Shown here piece by piece: positions 17,466 through 26,519 of a stretch of DNA of 63,892 nt (the first letter of the stretch is position 1; each line of letters starts with the position of its first letter). Location of the stretch: NCBI GenBank assembly GCA_035551935.1, contig DASZMJ010000650.1:1-63892 (forward strand), in the 5' to 3' direction. A program made the translations under genes and the position numbers. Source of the DNA: DASZMJ01 sp035551935 (GTDB lineage: Bacteria; Planctomycetota; Planctomycetia; Isosphaerales; Isosphaeraceae). The notes below the pieces were generated by a model, which did not search any database, was not told the DNA's origin, and saw only the letters and a list, made by a program, of their open reading frames with translations.

Positions 17466-18308
17466 ATGCGCGTCGATGCTCCGGACCGATCTCCTACCGC
17501 CGCCGAGCTCGCCCGCTGCCTCGCCTGCGCCGCGGCGCTCGGCGGCCGGCCTGCCTGCCCGCGCTGCGGCCGCGAGCATCCGGACGCCGACGGCATCCTC
17601 GACGCGATCGACCTGCCCCTCGCCGGCACGAACCGCGTCGCTGCGGCCTTCTACGACGGCCCCGGCTGGGCGCGGTTCCGACCCTGGGAGCGCCTCTTCC
17701 TCACGCTCCAGGGCGGACAGAATCATGCTCGAATGCAGATCCTCCGGCATTTGCCCGCCATGCCGTTTGCCCGGGTGCTCGAGGTCGGGATCGGCGACGG
17801 CGACAACCTGCCGCTCCTGCCTGCGGGCTGGGACGTCTACGGCGTGGACATCGCTCGGGGCCGGCTCGAGGCCTGCCGCGACCGGTTCCCGGGCATGAGC
17901 GGGCGGCTCGTCTGGGCCGAGGGCGAGGCGTTGCCGTTCCCGGACGCGACCTTCGACGCGGCGTACTCCATCGGCGGCTTCAATTACTTCCGCGACCACG
18001 CCGCGGCCCTCCGCGAGCTGCGGCGGGTGGTCCTGCCGGGGGCGGCGACGGTCGTGGCCGATGAACTCCCGAACTTGCATCATTGGACCATCGGTCACTG
18101 GATCGGCTGGCCGGGCCTGACGGCCTGGTTCCTGCGGCGGGTGGGCCTCGATGCCGAGTTCGCGGCGATGGTCCTGGCGCACCGTGCCAGCCTCGACGCG
18201 ATCGCGCGCGCGGCCTGGCCGGGCCATCGCCGATATCGGATCTGGAATCGTCTCGGATATTGCCTGGTGGATGACGGGTCCGTCGGGGAGGTGCCGCGAT
18301 GTCCGTGA
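17466..18308 (+). CDS. zinc-ribbon SAM-dependent methyltransferase, copy 1
   Basis: A 280-residue protein. The N-terminus carries a small zinc ribbon with two Cys pairs (CLAC and CPRCG), followed by a class I methyltransferase fold: motif I LEVGIGDGDN, motif II VYGVDIARG, and the post-II segment GEALPFPDATFDAAYS. The start at 17466 has GAGG five bases ahead, better than the in-frame ATG thirty bases upstream inside the SDR gene. It overlaps the next gene by ten bases and is clearly paralogous to it. The substrate is probably the polyketide/lipid or a head group; whether O- or C-methylation cannot be told. Confidence 0.88.
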   Translation: MRVDAPDRSPTAAELARCLACAAALGGRPACPRCGREHPDADGILDAIDLPLAGTNRVAAAFYDGPGWARFRPWERLFLTLQGGQNHARMQILRHLPAMPFARVLEVGIGDGDNLPLLPAGWDVYGVDIARGRLEACRDRFPGMSGRLVWAEGEALPFPDATFDAAYSIGGFNYFRDHAAALRELRRVVLPGAATVVADELPNLHHWTIGHWIGWPGLTAWFLRRVGLDAEFAAMVLAHRASLDAIARAAWPGHRRYRIWNRLGYCLVDDGSVGEVPRCP

Positions 18309-19153
18309 GCTCGCCGGGTCGATCGACGTCCTGGACCGCCGGGTTCGACCCCTGGCGCTGCGTCGCCTGCGGGGGCGGGCTTGGCGACGGCGGCGACGCG
18401 TTGGTGTGCGGGTCGTGCGGGCACGTCTACCCGATCCGGGACGGCGTGCTCGTCGTCCGCGACGAGGTCGCGGACAACAACCGGATCGCTCAGGACTTCT
18501 ACAACAGCCCCCTCTGGCCGAAGTTCCGCGTCTGGGAGCACGTCTTCTGGTTCTTCAACGGGGGTGAGCGCCGGGCTCGCGATAAGGTCCTCCGCCATCT
18601 GCCGACGGGGCCGGGCCTGCGGCTCCTGGACGTAGCGATCGGCGACGGCGTCTACCTCGACTGGCTACCCGGCGACTGGCAGATCACCGGCGTGGACATC
18701 TCGACGGCCCAGCTCGCCGCCTGTCGCCGCCGCGCCGAGGGCCGCGACGTGCGGCTGACGCTCGCCGAGGCCGAGGACTTGCCGTTCCACAACGGCCAGT
18801 TCGACGCCGTCCTGAGCATCGGCGGCCTGAACCACTTCAACGATCCCGGCCGCGCCCTGGCCGAGATGGCCCGCGTCGCCAGGGCCGGCGCCCCGGTCGT
18901 CGTCAGCGACGAGGCCCCCGACCTCACCGGCCGCATGCTCGGCCACCTGACCGGCATCCCCGCCCTGATCCGCCTGGACAACTGGTTCGTCGCGCACGTC
19001 ATGCACCTCGGCCGCGACTTCACCGACCTCGTCGAGCGCAACCGCCACCTCGACGTCGCCAAGCTCGGCCGCGCCGCCCTCCGCGACAGCACGTTCGAGT
19101 GGATCTGGAGGAAGGGCGGCTACGTGCTCGTGGGCGAGGCACCGGCGAAGTAA
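18299..19153 (+). CDS. zinc-ribbon SAM-dependent methyltransferase, copy 2
   Basis: A 284-residue paralogue of the preceding gene, starting ten bases inside it. It has the same layout: N-terminal zinc ribbon (CVACGGG and CGSCGHVYP), the phrase IAQDFYNSPLWPKFRVWEHV matching the AAAFYDGPGWARFRPWE stretch of copy 1, methyltransferase motif I LDVAIGDGVY, motif II TGVDIS, and AEAEDLPFHNGQFDAVLSIG. The shared insert between ribbon and fold suggests tandem duplication of one ancestor, then divergence, perhaps for two successive methylations or a heterodimer. Co-translated with copy 1 by the overlap. Confidence 0.88.
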   Translation: MSVSSPGRSTSWTAGFDPWRCVACGGGLGDGGDALVCGSCGHVYPIRDGVLVVRDEVADNNRIAQDFYNSPLWPKFRVWEHVFWFFNGGERRARDKVLRHLPTGPGLRLLDVAIGDGVYLDWLPGDWQITGVDISTAQLAACRRRAEGRDVRLTLAEAEDLPFHNGQFDAVLSIGGLNHFNDPGRALAEMARVARAGAPVVVSDEAPDLTGRMLGHLTGIPALIRLDNWFVAHVMHLGRDFTDLVERNRHLDVAKLGRAALRDSTFEWIWRKGGYVLVGEAPAK

Positions 19154-19166
19154 AGCTCATTTTTTT

Positions 19167-20304
19167 ATGATTTCCGGACTCGCGATGCGATTCACCACCC
19201 TCATCCTCCGCAACCTGCTCCGGCGCCGGGTCCGGACGGCCCTGACGGTGCTCGGCCTGGCGGTGGGGATCGCGGCGGTGGTGGCCTTGCTGGGGATCGC
19301 GTGGGGGTTCGAGCGGTCCTTGAAGCGGATCTACGAGGCGAAGGGGATCGACCTGGTGGTCGTCCGCGCCGGGGTGAGCAACCGGATCACCAGCCACATC
19401 GACGCCGCCCTCGCCGACCGCCTCCGGCGCATCCCGGGGGTCCGCGAGGTGGGCGGGTCCCTGGTCGATACGATCTCGTTCGAGGACGCGGGCATGGTCG
19501 GCGTGCTGGTCAACGGCTGGGAGCCGGGGAGCCTGCTCTTTCACGGCATCAAGGTCATCGCTGGCCGCTCGCTCCGGCCCGGCGACAAGCGAGCGGCCCT
19601 GCTCGGCCGCGACCTGGCGCGGAGCCTGGGCAAGACGGTCGGCGACGAGCTGGACGTCGAGGGGGAGCGGTTCCACGTCGTCGGGATCTACGAGGCCGGC
19701 ACGCCGATGGAGAACGGGGCGCTGGTGGTCCCGCTCGCGGAGCTCCAGTGGATGATGGGCCGGCCGGGGCAGGTGACGGCCCTGGTCGTCGCGGCCGAGC
19801 GCGCGGGCGACCCGGCGGCCGTCGCCGCGCTGAAGCGGCGGATCGAGGCGGAGGTGCCGGGCGTCGCGGCCGACGACGCGCGCGATTACGTGGAACAAGA
19901 CATGATGATCCGGCTCGCCAAGGCGATGGCGTGGGCGACGTCGGTCGTGGCGCTGGTGATCGGCTCGGTCGGGCTCCTGAACACGATGGTGATGGCTGTC
20001 TTCGAGCGGACGCGCGAGGTCGGGGTCCTGCGCGCCCTCGGCTGGCGGCGACGGCGCGTCCTGGCCTTGATCCTCGGGGAGTCGCTCGGCCTCGGCCTGG
20101 CCGGCTCGCTCCTCGGCACGACCCTGGGCTATCTCGGCGTGCGCGCGCTCGCCGCGGTGCCGTCGGCCCGGGGCTACATCGACCCCGACACGCCCCCGCT
20201 GGCCCTCGCGGCGGGCGTGCTGATGGGAGTCGGCCTGACGTTGCTCGGCGGCCTCTACCCCGCGTTCCGCGGCGCGACGATCGACCCGATCGAGGCCCTG
20301 CGCC

Positions 20305-20312
<8 letters not shown>
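19167..20312 (+). CDS. ABC transporter permease of the FtsX/MacB/LolC type
   Basis: A 381-residue inner-membrane protein. One membrane segment near the N-terminus (TALTVLGLAVGIAAVVALLG) is followed by a periplasmic MacB-like domain of about 220 residues and three C-terminal membrane segments containing the family phrase TREVGVLRALGWRRRRV. It ends GATIDPIEALRHE, as usual for the family. Start choice is uncertain: ATG 19167 follows a seven-T tract with no Shine-Dalgarno, and ATG 19185 gives the family-typical opening MRFTTLILRNLLRRR. It overlaps the ATPase gene by eight bases. As the operon's exporter it would move a lipid-like product across or out of the inner membrane. No adaptor protein is encoded here. 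Confidence 0.9.
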
Positions 20313-20973
<661 letters not shown>

Positions 20974-20975
20974 TC

Positions 20976-20998
20976 GATCTTGGATAATTTTAAAGATC
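20976..20998. terminator. possible bidirectional terminator between convergent genes
   Basis: GATCTT at 20976-20981 and AAGATC at 20993-20998 form a six-base stem around an AT-rich loop, in the short gap where the ABC ATPase gene and the minus-strand ATP-grasp gene meet. It overlaps the minus-strand stop codon. The stem is short, so this is only suggestive. Confidence 0.3.
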
Positions 20999-22456
20999 CG
21001 GTTCGTCGCCGGACGATTGCCCGGGAGGGCGGGCGGAGAACAGGGTGCAGAGGCCGCCGCGGAGCGCGACGTTGACGACCTGTTTCTGCGAGGCGCGGGC
21101 GAGGACCGAGAGGCCGTACTCGGTCGCGGCGAAGCCCATGACGACGTAGAAGGGCTCGACGCGGATCGTCCGATCCGGGGCGACGACGGGGAACTCGGCG
21201 ACGGGGATGCTCGCCAGCCGCTGGACGACCCAGCGCTCGGGGTCGCCGAGGGCGGCGGCGATGGCGTCGTCCCATTCGGACTGGCTGAGGATGCCACCGA
21301 TCGCCACGCCGGCCCCGCCGTAGCCGCGATTCGGCTTGAGCACCAGGAGCTCGCGCTCGCGGCGGACGAAGCCGAGCAGGTCGTCGACGTCGCCGTCGGG
21401 GAGGGTGGTCCGGCGGTCGGCCAGGAGGCGGGTCCAGAGGATGTGCCGGCGGAAGACCTGGCGCTCGGAGGGGTGGAAGTGCCGCTGGGCGAGCCCGGGG
21501 TCGGTGAAGACCTCCCAGCAGCTTTTCTGGTCGAATTCGGCCGTGATCGAGGAGACCATCCGATTCTGGAGCATCAGCGCCCGGACCGGCGCGACGTCGA
21601 CGCCCTGGGCCTTCAGTGCGATCAGGTCGCGGACCTCGTAGTCGCGGTAGGCCAGGTCGATCGGGCTGTCGCCGACCCGGACCTCGCCGCCGTCGAGCCG
21701 GAGATCGGCGGGGTCGGCGTGGAGCGTCTTCAGGCCGTAGCGGTCGTGAAAGTAGCGGGCCAGCGCCTCCTGTTCGTTCGGGCCGCTGCTGGCGTGGGTC
21801 GGCTCGATGAAGGCGATGTTCCGTGCCGGCCGGCCGATCGCCTCGAGGTGGTCGAGCATCAGCTGTATCAACAGCTCGCGGATGTCGTGGCCCTTCTGGA
21901 GGTCCAGCCCCGGGTCGACCGCGCGGAGGGCGGGCACGACGACGTCGGCGACGATCGTCTCGGCGGTCGGGACGAGGTGGATCCCGCCGACGCCGCCGAG
22001 GTTGGGCTCGAGGAAGTGGAGCGAGTTCTTCCACATCGGGCTGGTGAAGTCGACCACGGCGTCGAGCCGGCCGAAGACGGGGTCGCTCTCCCTGGGCCCC
22101 GCGTCCCAGCAGTCGCGGAACCAAGCCTCTTCGTCCGGCGGGAGCCGGAGCACCTCGCGCACGTCGGGGTCGTCCTCGTAGAGTTGCGGCAGGCGCTTGA
22201 GGGCGTTCAGGATCGTGAGCGACGTCGTGTGGACGTACTTGAGCTGGTCGGGCAGGACGGTCAGCGGCCGGGGGAGGATCCGGATCGTCTCGTCGCGGCC
22301 GTCGCGGAGGTAGAAGAGGTGCCGCCGCGAGGCCTCGGCGTCGAGGCGGTCGATCAACCGGAGGAGGGCAGGGGCGTCGATGCCCGCGAACGCCTCCCGG
22401 ACCCGGGCGGCCACGACCAGGCCGCTGAGCCCGAGTTCCTCGGCGGGGGTCAACAC
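20990..22456 (-). CDS. circularly permuted ATP-grasp-like protein
   Basis: A 488-residue cytoplasmic protein. The C-terminal third has LVLKPNRGYGGAGVAIGG, resembling the ATP-grasp glycine-rich loop with its lysine, and QKQVVNVALRGGL near the end. The N-terminal half has helical parts and a Rossmann-like stretch (NIAFIEPTHASSGPNEQEALARY) similar to circularly permuted ATP-grasp/glutathionylspermidine-synthase-like proteins. These usually make an amide or ester bond at the expense of ATP, but no substrate can be read here. It converges on the lipid-synthase operon and is not in it; a role in attaching a head group is speculation. A divergent gap of about 180 bases separates it from the M32 peptidase. 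Confidence 0.65.
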   Translation of the reverse strand: MLTPAEELGLSGLVVAARVREAFAGIDAPALLRLIDRLDAEASRRHLFYLRDGRDETIRILPRPLTVLPDQLKYVHTTSLTILNALKRLPQLYEDDPDVREVLRLPPDEEAWFRDCWDAGPRESDPVFGRLDAVVDFTSPMWKNSLHFLEPNLGGVGGIHLVPTAETIVADVVVPALRAVDPGLDLQKGHDIRELLIQLMLDHLEAIGRPARNIAFIEPTHASSGPNEQEALARYFHDRYGLKTLHADPADLRLDGGEVRVGDSPIDLAYRDYEVRDLIALKAQGVDVAPVRALMLQNRMVSSITAEFDQKSCWEVFTDPGLAQRHFHPSERQVFRRHILWTRLLADRRTTLPDGDVDDLLGFVRRERELLVLKPNRGYGGAGVAIGGILSQSEWDDAIAAALGDPERWVVQRLASIPVAEFPVVAPDRTIRVEPFYVVMGFAATEYGLSVLARASQKQVVNVALRGGLCTLFSARPPGQSSGDEPDL

Positions 22457-22640
22457 GGCGCTGATCCGATGAAGGGAATCAAGTCATGAGACACGGACGC
22501 TTATCGCACGTCCCGGGCCCGGACGCAACCGCGTGATCGGCCCTCCGGCCCGAAACGGCGTCACGGTCCCGGGGATGCTTGCGATACAATCGGGGGAGAG
22601 CGGGGCGGAACTCTCGGGAGCAACGGAGCGGCGCGGGACG

Positions 22641-24170
22641 ATGAAGGCCGATCATTCGTATGCGGAGTTGATCACGCGGTCGGGCGAGGCCGCGACCCTG
22701 GCCTCGTGCTCGGCGCTGCTCGGCTGGGACGAGCAGACCTACATGCCCCACGCCGGCGCCGAGCATCGCGGGCGCCAGATGGCCGCGCTGGCGGGGCTCC
22801 ACCACGAGAAGGCGACCCATCCCCGGATCGGCGAGCTGCTCGGGGAGCTGGAGGGGTCGGACCTGACGGCCGACCCCGAGTCCGTCTCCGCGGTGAACGT
22901 CCGCGAGCTGCGACGGAACTTCGACCGGCTGACCCGCCTGCCCCGGCGGCTGGTCGAGGAGCTGGCACGGGTCACGTCGATCGGCCAGCAGGAGTGGGTC
23001 GAGGCCCGCCGGCTCAAGGACTTCGGCGTGCTCCGGCCGACGCTCGAGACGATCTTCGCCCTCAAGCGCGACGAGGCCGCCTGCCTGCGGATCGGCGACG
23101 ACCCCTACGACTCGCTCCTCGACGAGTACGAGCCAGGGGCGCGGGGCGACGCCCTGGCCCGTTTGTTCGGCGCGCTCCGCGACGGCCTCGTCCCGATCGT
23201 CGCCGAGATCCTCGGCGCGGGGCGGCCGTCGTCGTCCACGGTCCTGAACCGGGACTATCCCGTCGATCGCCAGCGGATCTTCGGCGAGGCGATCGCAGTC
23301 GCCGTCGGCTTCGACTTCCGCCGGGGGCGGCTCGACACCACGGCGCACCCGTTCTGCACGATGATTGGGCCCGGCGACTGCCGGATCACGACCCGGTTCG
23401 ACCCGCGCGACCTCGGCGACGGCGTCTTCGGCATCCTCCACGAGGTCGGCCACGGCCTCTACGACCAGGGGCTCGACCCGGCGCACTTCGGCACCCCCAT
23501 GGGCGAGGCCGTCTCGCTCGGCGTGCACGAGTCGCAGTCGAGGCTCTGGGAGAACCTCGTCGGCCGCGGCCGCGCGTTCTGGTCGTACGCCTTCCCGATG
23601 GCCCGGCAGGTCTTCCACGACGTGCTCCACGACGTCGACGCCGACGAGTTCCATCGCGCCGTCAACCTCGTCGAGCCGTCGCTCGTCCGCGTGCGGGCCG
23701 ACGAAGTGACGTATAATCTTCACGTCATTATCCGATTCGAGCTCGAGCGGGCCCTGCTGGCGGGCGACCTGGACGTCTCGGAGCTCTGCGGCGCCTGGGA
23801 CGACGCCTACGCCTCGGTCCTCGGCCTCCGCCCGCCCGACGACGCCCTGGGCTGCCTCCAGGACATCCACTGGAGCGCCGGCCTGGTCGGCTATTTCCCG
23901 ACCTACACGCTGGGCAACCTCTACGCGGCGCAGCTCTTCGATCGGTTCGTCGCCGACGAGGGCGACCCGTCCGGGGCCTTCGCGCGGGGCGATTTCGACC
24001 CATTGCTCGCCTGGCTCCGCGACCGGGTCCACCGCCACGGCCGCCGCTATCCCCCCGCGCAGCTCATCGAACGAGCGACCGGCTCGCCGCTCGACCACCG
24101 CCCGTTCCTCGCGGCGCTCGCGCGGAAATATGGTCCGCTCTACGGGGTCCGACTCGCACCGGCGCCTTGA
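22641..24170 (+). CDS. M32-family metallocarboxypeptidase
   Basis: A 509-residue carboxypeptidase Taq-type enzyme that removes C-terminal residues from peptides in the cytoplasm. The zinc motif HEVGH (His267, Glu268, His271) sits in GILHEVGHGLYDQGL, followed by GVHESQSRLWEN with the third ligand Glu, and TAHPFCT and YFPTYTLGNLYAAQ as in the family. The length fits. I preferred ATG 22641 (KADHSYAELITRSGEA) because it matches the family's short start; an in-frame ATG at 22533 would add 36 residues without family character. It converges with the WD40 gene, leaving only six bases between stops. Confidence 0.93.
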   Translation: MKADHSYAELITRSGEAATLASCSALLGWDEQTYMPHAGAEHRGRQMAALAGLHHEKATHPRIGELLGELEGSDLTADPESVSAVNVRELRRNFDRLTRLPRRLVEELARVTSIGQQEWVEARRLKDFGVLRPTLETIFALKRDEAACLRIGDDPYDSLLDEYEPGARGDALARLFGALRDGLVPIVAEILGAGRPSSSTVLNRDYPVDRQRIFGEAIAVAVGFDFRRGRLDTTAHPFCTMIGPGDCRITTRFDPRDLGDGVFGILHEVGHGLYDQGLDPAHFGTPMGEAVSLGVHESQSRLWENLVGRGRAFWSYAFPMARQVFHDVLHDVDADEFHRAVNLVEPSLVRVRADEVTYNLHVIIRFELERALLAGDLDVSELCGAWDDAYASVLGLRPPDDALGCLQDIHWSAGLVGYFPTYTLGNLYAAQLFDRFVADEGDPSGAFARGDFDPLLAWLRDRVHRHGRRYPPAQLIERATGSPLDHRPFLAALARKYGPLYGVRLAPAP

Positions 24171-24176
24171 GGACGC

Positions 24177-25196
24177 TCAGGCCGACTTGGTGGCGAGCCG
24201 GACGATCCGGACCTTGCCGTCGTGGTGGGCCGTGGCGATCCGGAGGCCGTCGGGGTGGAGGTCCATGTCGCGGACGATGTTCGGGAGTTGGAGGCGGTGG
24301 AAGTCCTTCGGGGCGTCGGTCTTCCAGAAGAGGAGGAACCCGCCGTTGCCGCCGCCGCAGGCGCCGACGAGGCCGGCGTCGGCCAGGAAGCGGAGGCGCC
24401 AGATCACCCCCTGGGTGATGCCATCGGCGAGGCACATCTTGATATTTTTGCGGCTCGGCCCGTCGAAGAGCAGGGCGATCGGCTCGTGGACGGCGCCCAG
24501 GGGGTTGGTCGCCTTGTGCAGGCCGCCCGCGGCGACGAGCTTGCCGTCGGGCGTGACCGCCAGCGTCCGGACCCCGCCGAAGTCGACCTGCTGGCCGCCG
24601 TCGTAGTGGTGCAAGGGCTTCGCGTCGAACGACCCCGCGAGGCTGCCCGTCGCGACCTCCCACTGCTTGACCACCCCGAGGAGGTCGCCGCTCAGGAGCG
24701 TCTTGCCGTCGGGGTGGAACTCCAGCGAGTAGACGTGCGCCGCGTGCCCCTGGAGCTCACGGACGAGCTTCCCGCTCGCGGGGTCCCAGAGCTTCACGAG
24801 CCGGTCGTTGCCGCCCGTCGCCACGAGCGAGCCGTCGGGGCTCACGCAGGCCGCGCGGATCCAGCCGCGGTGGGCGTCGATCCGTCGGATCGGCTTCGGC
24901 GCGGCCGCGGCGGTTTCCCAGGCGATCAGGCGGCCGTCGCCCCCGCCGCTGAAGGTCGTCGCGCCGTCGGCCGAGGACGCCAGCGCGAAGACCCACGACT
25001 CGTGGCCGCCGGCGAGGACGGCCTTCTTGCCGTCGGCCAGGTCGAACCTGTGGACATCCGGGCCCTCGACGCCGCAGAAGACGTAGCGGCCCTTGGGCTC
25101 GAACCGGCAGCAGACGAGCGGGCGCCCGGCGGGCCATTCGGCGGCGACGTGGGCCTGCTTCGGGTCGAACCCGGCGGGCACGGCCGCGGCGGTCAC
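24177..25196 (-). CDS. WD40-repeat protein
   Basis: A 339-residue beta-propeller protein with about six WD40-type blades (for example ATGGNDRLVKLWDPASGK and LSGDLLGVVKQWEVATG). It has no signal peptide and no membrane segment. Its start overlaps the stop of the DUF1501 gene by four bases (ATGA), so the two are co-translated. In planctomycetes WD40 proteins frequently accompany DUF1501 and DUF1549/1553 genes; they presumably act as a scaffold, but the partner is unknown. Confidence 0.9.
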   Translation of the reverse strand: MTAAAVPAGFDPKQAHVAAEWPAGRPLVCCRFEPKGRYVFCGVEGPDVHRFDLADGKKAVLAGGHESWVFALASSADGATTFSGGGDGRLIAWETAAAAPKPIRRIDAHRGWIRAACVSPDGSLVATGGNDRLVKLWDPASGKLVRELQGHAAHVYSLEFHPDGKTLLSGDLLGVVKQWEVATGSLAGSFDAKPLHHYDGGQQVDFGGVRTLAVTPDGKLVAAGGLHKATNPLGAVHEPIALLFDGPSRKNIKMCLADGITQGVIWRLRFLADAGLVGACGGGNGGFLLFWKTDAPKDFHRLQLPNIVRDMDLHPDGLRIATAHHDGKVRIVRLATKSA

Positions 25197-26485
25197 GACA
25201 GCACCTGCTTGATCCGCTTCGCGGCCGGGTCGGCGATCGGCACGTCGCGCCCTTCGACGTCGAACGAGTCGGTCGAATCGACATCAACGGCCTGGAGATA
25301 CGTGTGGAAGAGATTGGCGTGGTCGACCTGGCCGTCGACGACCTCGGTCCCCTTGTCGTTCGTCTTGCCGAAGGCGATACCGCGGTGGACCCTGCCCCCG
25401 GCCAGCACGACCGACCAGGCCCGCGACCAGTGGTCGCGGCCGTAGTAGTGGTTGATCCCGGGCGTCCTGCCGAACTCGGAGAGGACGACGATCAAGGTGC
25501 CGTCGAGCATCCCCCGGTCGGCCAGGTCGGCCACGAACGCGGCGAACGCCCGGTCGAACTCGCCGAGCTGTTCGATGTGGAAGTTGAAGTTCTCGTTGTG
25601 CGTGTCGTAGTTCGAGTGGGACACTTGAACGAACGTAACGCCCTTCTCCAGGAGCCGGCGCGCCAGCAGGCAATGGCGGCCGAAGTCGTATTTGCCGTAG
25701 CGCTCGTGGTCCTTCTCGGGCTCCTTGGCGACGTCGAACGCGTCGCGACGGCGCATGAGCTGCTCGGCCTGGTCGTAGGAGTAGACGTAGGCCTCGGTGA
25801 CCGCCGTCCGGCGGCGGTTGAGGAACCGCTCGTTGACGTGCCTGCGGATGTCGTTGCGGGCGGCGTCCATCGGCTCGGAGACCTGGCCCGGCCGGCTGGT
25901 GTGCTGGGGCGGCTGGCCGTTGCCCAGCGCGATGCTCGCGTACCGCGGGCCGAGGTAGGCCGCGTCGTTGCCGCGGCCGCCGCCGCCGCCGGGGGTGATC
26001 ACGATGTGGCCGGGCAGGCCCCCCTCGTCTGGGGCCATCGCCCTGGCGCAGACGGCGCCGAGCGTCGGGTATTCGGCCGCGGGGGTCTGACGCCGGCCGT
26101 GGAGCATCAGGTAGGCCCCCTTGCCGTGGTCGTCCTCGCTCGTGTTCACGCCGCGGACGAGGCAGAGGTGGTGCATCTGCCGGGCGGTGTCCGGGAGCAG
26201 TTCCGAGATCCGGATGCCCGGCACCGAGGTCTCGATCGACCGGAAGGGCCCCCCCGTCTCCGTGCCCGGCTTGGGGTCCCAGCTCTCGAGCTGGCTGAGG
26301 CCGCCGTGCATGTTGAAGACGACCACCCGCTTCTGCTGCCCGGCGAGCTGCGCGTGCGCCGATCGCGTCGAGAACACGCCCAGGCCGCCGATCAACGGGC
26401 CGGCCGCGCCCGCCGCCAGTCCGGCGAGGAACCTGCGCCGCGCCATCGCATGCTCGGGCGAATGGCAGTGGTAGCTTGGCCTCAT
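25193..26485 (-). CDS. DUF1501 secreted protein (sulfatase/alkaline-phosphatase-like fold)
   Basis: A 430-residue protein of the planctomycete DUF1501 family. It has a twin-arginine-like signal near the N-terminus (ARRRFLAGLAAGAAGPLIGG), so export in folded form by Tat is likely. The family's conserved parts are visible: FNMHGGLSQLESWDPKPG, LVRGVN, HGRRQT, SHSNYDTHNENF, LSEFGRTP and GRDHWSRAWS. ATG 26485 is chosen over GTG 26494 because GGAG lies eight bases ahead of it. It forms the usual pair with the upstream DUF1549/1553 gene (34-base gap) and overlaps the WD40 gene downstream. Family role: probably binding or modification of sulfated/phosphorylated polymers, not proven. Confidence 0.93.
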   Translation of the reverse strand: MRPSYHCHSPEHAMARRRFLAGLAAGAAGPLIGGLGVFSTRSAHAQLAGQQKRVVVFNMHGGLSQLESWDPKPGTETGGPFRSIETSVPGIRISELLPDTARQMHHLCLVRGVNTSEDDHGKGAYLMLHGRRQTPAAEYPTLGAVCARAMAPDEGGLPGHIVITPGGGGGRGNDAAYLGPRYASIALGNGQPPQHTSRPGQVSEPMDAARNDIRRHVNERFLNRRRTAVTEAYVYSYDQAEQLMRRRDAFDVAKEPEKDHERYGKYDFGRHCLLARRLLEKGVTFVQVSHSNYDTHNENFNFHIEQLGEFDRAFAAFVADLADRGMLDGTLIVVLSEFGRTPGINHYYGRDHWSRAWSVVLAGGRVHRGIAFGKTNDKGTEVVDGQVDHANLFHTYLQAVDVDSTDSFDVEGRDVPIADPAAKRIKQVLS

Positions 26486-26519
26486 GACTCGCACTCCGTT
26501 TCGTGGTCGACCCGGTGCC

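Noticed and set aside
26486..26494. GTG start three codons upstream for the DUF1501 gene
   Set aside because: GGAG is better spaced for ATG 26485; the added residues do not matter to the Tat signal.
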